A DNA stretch of 64,000 bases, taken from contig NW_020825445.1 in the NCBI RefSeq assembly GCF_003286085.1, positions 62,001 through 126,000 on the forward strand, given 5' to 3'. A program made the position numbers and the translations under genes. Positions 60,301 through 64,000 of this stretch are shown here, piece after piece; position 1 is the first letter of the stretch, and every line of letters begins with the position of its first letter. The notes under the pieces are model-generated. The model worked only from the letters and a program-made list of their open reading frames with translations, ran no database searches and had not been told where the DNA came from. The stretch is from Drosophila persimilis (taxonomy: Eukaryota; Arthropoda; Insecta; Diptera; Drosophilidae).

Positions 60301-62101
60301 ACTGTTGCTGGCCTGCGCCTGGTTGCGGGCTTATAGTATATTTTTTGGGGCCCTTTTGTAACAGATCGATATTTGAAGCATTTTAATGTCTGCGCCAAAC
60401 GCAAAATGTTGGCGCCAACATCCAAGTTCCAGAGCGAGGCCAGGGTTGAGTGTCCGTGTCCGTGTCCGTGCCGGAGTCCATGTCCCATGTCCCACGTCCA
60501 TGTCCGCAGTAGCCGTGCCCGTGTCCGTGTCCATGATTGTGGCGCCGTCTACTAACGTGGCCAAGTGTATGTGTGTGTGTATGCATGTTTTAGCCTTAAT
60601 TGAGCTTCAACCCCAGTGTGCACCTCATATTTTTCATGCAATTAGCCTTAATTCGGTCAAATCAATCATGATAGCGGGGCTTTGCTCCTGGAACTCTGGA
60701 ACTTTGTAACTCTCTGGCTCCCTCATTTATTTTTAGTACTCGGAATTACAATTTCTTGCCTCCCAGCATATCTATATTTAGTCGGTAGCTCCAGCTGCAC
60801 GTGTGCTTTAGTTTTGAAAGCAATTTAAGACTCGAGTGGCTCCGATTTTGAGCGAGGGGAGCGAGATATTTGCATGCCAAAAGCAGGTAAATGTTCAAGT
60901 GGTACGAAAGATATATTAATGTGGCAGATAGAGAGGAAACTTTACCTAAATGTGGCCAATTTTCAGAGTCTTGTGCTTGAGATGAGATGCGATGTCAGAG
61001 CAAAGCAATCATAAGAACTAGTATTGGACAGAAGAGTTAAGAGTCTTAGTTATATAGAAAAAAGAGCTCTAGAACAGTGATCTATGGGTCTAAAACTCTA
61101 TAGAACTTTTTAGTAACTACAAAACATTCTATAGTTCTCAAAAATTCAAAAATCTCTCATGTTCCATGGCATTTCAAATCCTTTTAATACTTTTTCAACT
61201 AACATTCTAAAACTCCTCCGAACATTTTAAGCCCCCTTTTAGAGGTCCTTCACGTATACCATAAATCCGGCTAAGCCTCTTAAATGAATATTTTCACATA
61301 GTAGACATGATTTTTACAATGGAAACACCACGAATGGCCAGCGAACAAATATCGAAATACCAAATCTGTTAGCCAAACAAAATGCCAAAAAAAAAAAACA
61401 AATGCAAAAACCTGAAAGATCAAAAGCTGTAAATACAAATGTATACATCACTACAGAATATATGAACATGCATGTATCGTATGCAACTATATCGTGATAT
61501 CCCTGGAATTACGAGGCACCCCATGCGAGGGCTCCACATGCAACTTTCATATGCGTCAAGTGTGTGCCAGTGCCCACTTTTTGGAGTGATTCCCCGCGCC
61601 CCAGCATGGACTGCACATGGGTCCGAGTGGGGCGGCTGGGCTTATGAGCAGCTTGGGAGTTATGCAATTTTCATTTCAAAGTTTTCCGCCCTGCACAACC
61701 ATTAAAGTTAAGGGTGCAACAGTGCTGAGAGTTCCGAGAGTGCTGAGAGCGGCGTAGCGGCCCCCCTTGTGCTCGAATGAGTTTTCGGTGCATTCGGACC
61801 ATTAGTTGGCAGCGTTTTTAATTTGCTCGCTTCCTCGGCTCTCGGGCGAACGAGCAACTTCTATTGAAGCCAAGTGTCAACTGCTGCCAGTCCCTGGTCC
61901 TGGCCCTGGCCCTGGTCCTGCTCCGATGGAGTGGTTATGTTCTCTGCTGTGCTCCTCTGCTCTCCAAAAATTAACTGATTCGAGTGGTTGAATTGCTCTC
62001 TGAACTGGAATACCAAATGCAAGATTTAACTACGATTACACTTGTTTTAGTAGGGCGAAAGAAGTGCAGAAAAAGAAGGATAGCCGCACAAAGTGATTGG
62101 A

Positions 62102-62636
62102 GTGGAAGAACAGGAAAGAGAAGTCGGGGTTTCACTCGGAGGAATGGAGATTTAAGATTTTACGCAATAGAAGGAGAAGTAAGTAAAGGTAGCGAGTGAA
62201 CAGGAAACCAGTCAAGTAACGAATAAAAACGGTAACGAATCGTTATAGCAAGGAAAAACTACAACGAATTGGGATAGCGAGAGAACAGCAAAAGAACTAT
62301 AACGAATTGGTATAACGAGAAAGCGATATGACGAATTGAGTATAGATTAACAACCCATCTTCCATTGAAGAAGAACTGGTGGAAGAACATGAAAGAGAAG
62401 TTGGGGTTTCACTCGGAGGATGGGAGGTCTAAGATTTTAGGAAATAGAAGGAGAAGTAAGTAAAGGTAGCGAGTGAACAGGAAACCAATCAAGTAACGAA
62501 TAAGAACTGTAACGAATCGTTATAGCAAGGAAAAACTACAACGAATTGGGATAGCGAGAGAATAGAAAAAGAACTATAACGAATTGGTATAACGAGAAAG
62601 CGATATAACGAATTGAGTATAGATTAACAACCCATC
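62102..62636. repeat. 277-bp tandem duplication with internal short repeats
   Basis: Copies 62102-62359 and 62379-62636 are collinear and about 93-95% identical by eye, from GTGGAAGAAC to TTAACAACCCATC. Each contains several variants of a word like AACGAATTGGTATAACGAGA, spaced 25-45 bp. Confidence 0.9.
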
Positions 62637-63629
62637 ATTGATACCTTCTATGAAGTACAAGCCAACTAAATTCACAATCGAAACGTGAGATCTTTAAGCA
62701 GATCAGAGTATTGCGGTCCCCATTACAATGCCCGCCCGGGGGTCTCCCGAGCAGTGCCATTTGTCAGACTCGATGCGTACTACAGCGGGTATTTGCCATG
62801 TAACAACTTTGAATGGGTGGCTCTGGGAGTACTGTACTCATGTCTTTGCCTGTGATGTATGCATATTGAATTGCCCTTAGCGGACTGTAAAAGGAAACTT
62901 CCTCTTGTGCCAAGAAGGCACGCGAATCAGCCATATATCATTGTGTCTCCTGGTGCTCCTGCTTCTATTCCTCTCTATGGCTCTCTCTCTATCTCTCTCT
63001 CGCTGTGCCTGTCTCTGGCTCATCTCCATCGTTATTTCTTTTTGTTCTATGGGTAAGCGAATGGCTTAAGTGGCATGCAAAAATTTCCAACGTCAGTCTG
63101 TCATTCCGTCAGTCTTTCAGGTCTTTCAGGAGGGGCAAAAGCCAAGTGCTGCATTACGTTGAAGTTTCCTTTTGCTATGGCTGCCTCTTTTTTTTTTGCT
63201 GTTTTGTTCCGTCTTTGGTTTTCCTGCTTCTGGTTTTTATCACTTTTGTTGTCTTTTAGTTTTCTGATTAGTTTCCTTTCTGGCTTCGGGCCTCGGGGTT
63301 ATTTATTATGTGGCGCAAAGTGTGGCAATCATTTACATAAATCAATCTTGATGGCCTCTCTACGGATCTCTGGATTGGAGTGGAGTAGAGTCGAGTGGAG
63401 TGTGTGTGTCCAAGCGGGTTAAAGTGCCACATCCTGTGGCATCCTGTGGCGGTGCAGAGTCAATGTTCTGTGAATGTAAAAGCCTTGAGGAAAATTTACA
63501 CTCTGCTGGATAATGCAAATTTATTTAATTTCCTCAACACTTTTCTTCTGTTTCAGATTCTGAGATTTTCTTTGATGCTTTTCTTTTGTTCCAGCTGAGC
63601 TTTTAATCGTTGCGCTTTTCTCTCTTTCT

Positions 63630-64000
63630 CTTTTTCGTTATGCGAGTAATTATTTCTCGTTATTCCATTTTATTATAATGCTTTCTCGTTTATGCGATTC
63701 GCTGGAGAGTCATTTGGATTCGTTGTGGAGCGGTTTCGTTACTCCGATTCGTAAGATTTCCTTCTAGTTAATCCAATTCGCTATTATGCTTTCTCGGTAT
63801 ACCCATTCGCTTTTATTTTTACTCCGATTCGATAGCAATTTTTACGTTATTCCGATTTGTTGGTGTTTTCTGGTTACAAGCATATTTTTTTACTGCTCTA
63901 TCATTGCTCCCCGTGGCTATAGTTATTCGATACTAGTTTCGCGCGGGCCTATAGGTTTTTATAGATCTTAAAGTGCCTTCTCGTTGCTCCAAATCGTTAT
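63630..64000. repeat. Inverted relatives of the 62-kb short repeats
   Basis: Words such as CTTTCTCGTTTATGCGATTCG and CGTTATTCCGATTTG recur here. They read as the reverse complement of the AACGAATTGG-ATAACGAGAAAG words at 62.1-62.6 kb. The tract continues past the window edge. Confidence 0.6.

Larger units (their letters stand above)
53800..64000 (+). other. Downstream intron of the TJAP1/Pilt-like gene, to the window edge
   Basis: I looked for a continuation of the coiled coil on the plus strand and found none. The region holds simple repeats (CT near 56060-56102, C28 at 57337-57364, G runs near 54549 and 54995), a tandem duplication (62102-62636) and related inverted motifs near the right edge. 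Short open frames show no domain. Confidence 0.5.

Overview
The window looks like a Drosophila nuclear chromosome, most likely an obscura-group or related fly. Genes have short 60-70 nt introns with GT-AG ends, DRE (TATCGATA) promoter motifs, many CA/GT microsatellites and large AT-rich introns. The gene set and order (eIF5B, an armi relative, CycJ, a CG14971-like SLC35 transporter) is recognised from memory as the neighbourhood at cytological 63E on Muller element D of D. melanogaster. Species and chromosome cannot be fixed from the sequence alone.

Layout. 1-5000: no gene recognised, rich in simple repeats. 5028-5099: tRNA-Glu(CTC), minus strand, inside a large intron of eIF5B. 5320-8392: eIF5B, minus strand, complete except for its last part, which is not in the window. 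8393-10040: promoter and intergenic DNA with a DRE and a MITE-like repeat. 10050-13180: a decayed copy of armitage (armi), a piRNA-pathway helicase gene, with introns still recognisable. 12891-35336: eight head-to-tail units of about 2.8 kb, each carrying an apparently intact four-exon Cyclin J gene plus the 3' scrap of armi. 35973-37629: CG14971-like transporter, minus strand, converging on the last CycJ copy. 38046-38504: a small MITE and a perfect 47-bp inverted repeat. 38975-39192: a 49-residue TOMM5-like subunit of the mitochondrial import pore, minus strand, found by joining two small exons. 40432 to beyond the right edge: a plus-strand gene for a TJAP1/Pilt-like coiled-coil protein, whose predicted 7-codon first exon is followed by a 12.9-kb intron and a 156-codon second exon at 53332-53799. 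The rest of the window is intron, including one candidate small secreted-protein ORF near 49264 and a 277-bp tandem duplication near 62.1-62.6 kb.

The outstanding object is the CycJ array. One founding duplication apparently joined the CycJ 3' flank to the inside of an armi exon. The unit then multiplied to eight copies that remain open and nearly identical, while armi beside it has lost its reading frame and its Walker A lysine. CycJ and armi both act in the germline, and CycJ has been reported to cooperate with the piRNA pathway in the ovary. Selective amplification of one and decay of the other is therefore worth testing as a dosage or genetic-conflict locus. The functional part of that idea is inference.
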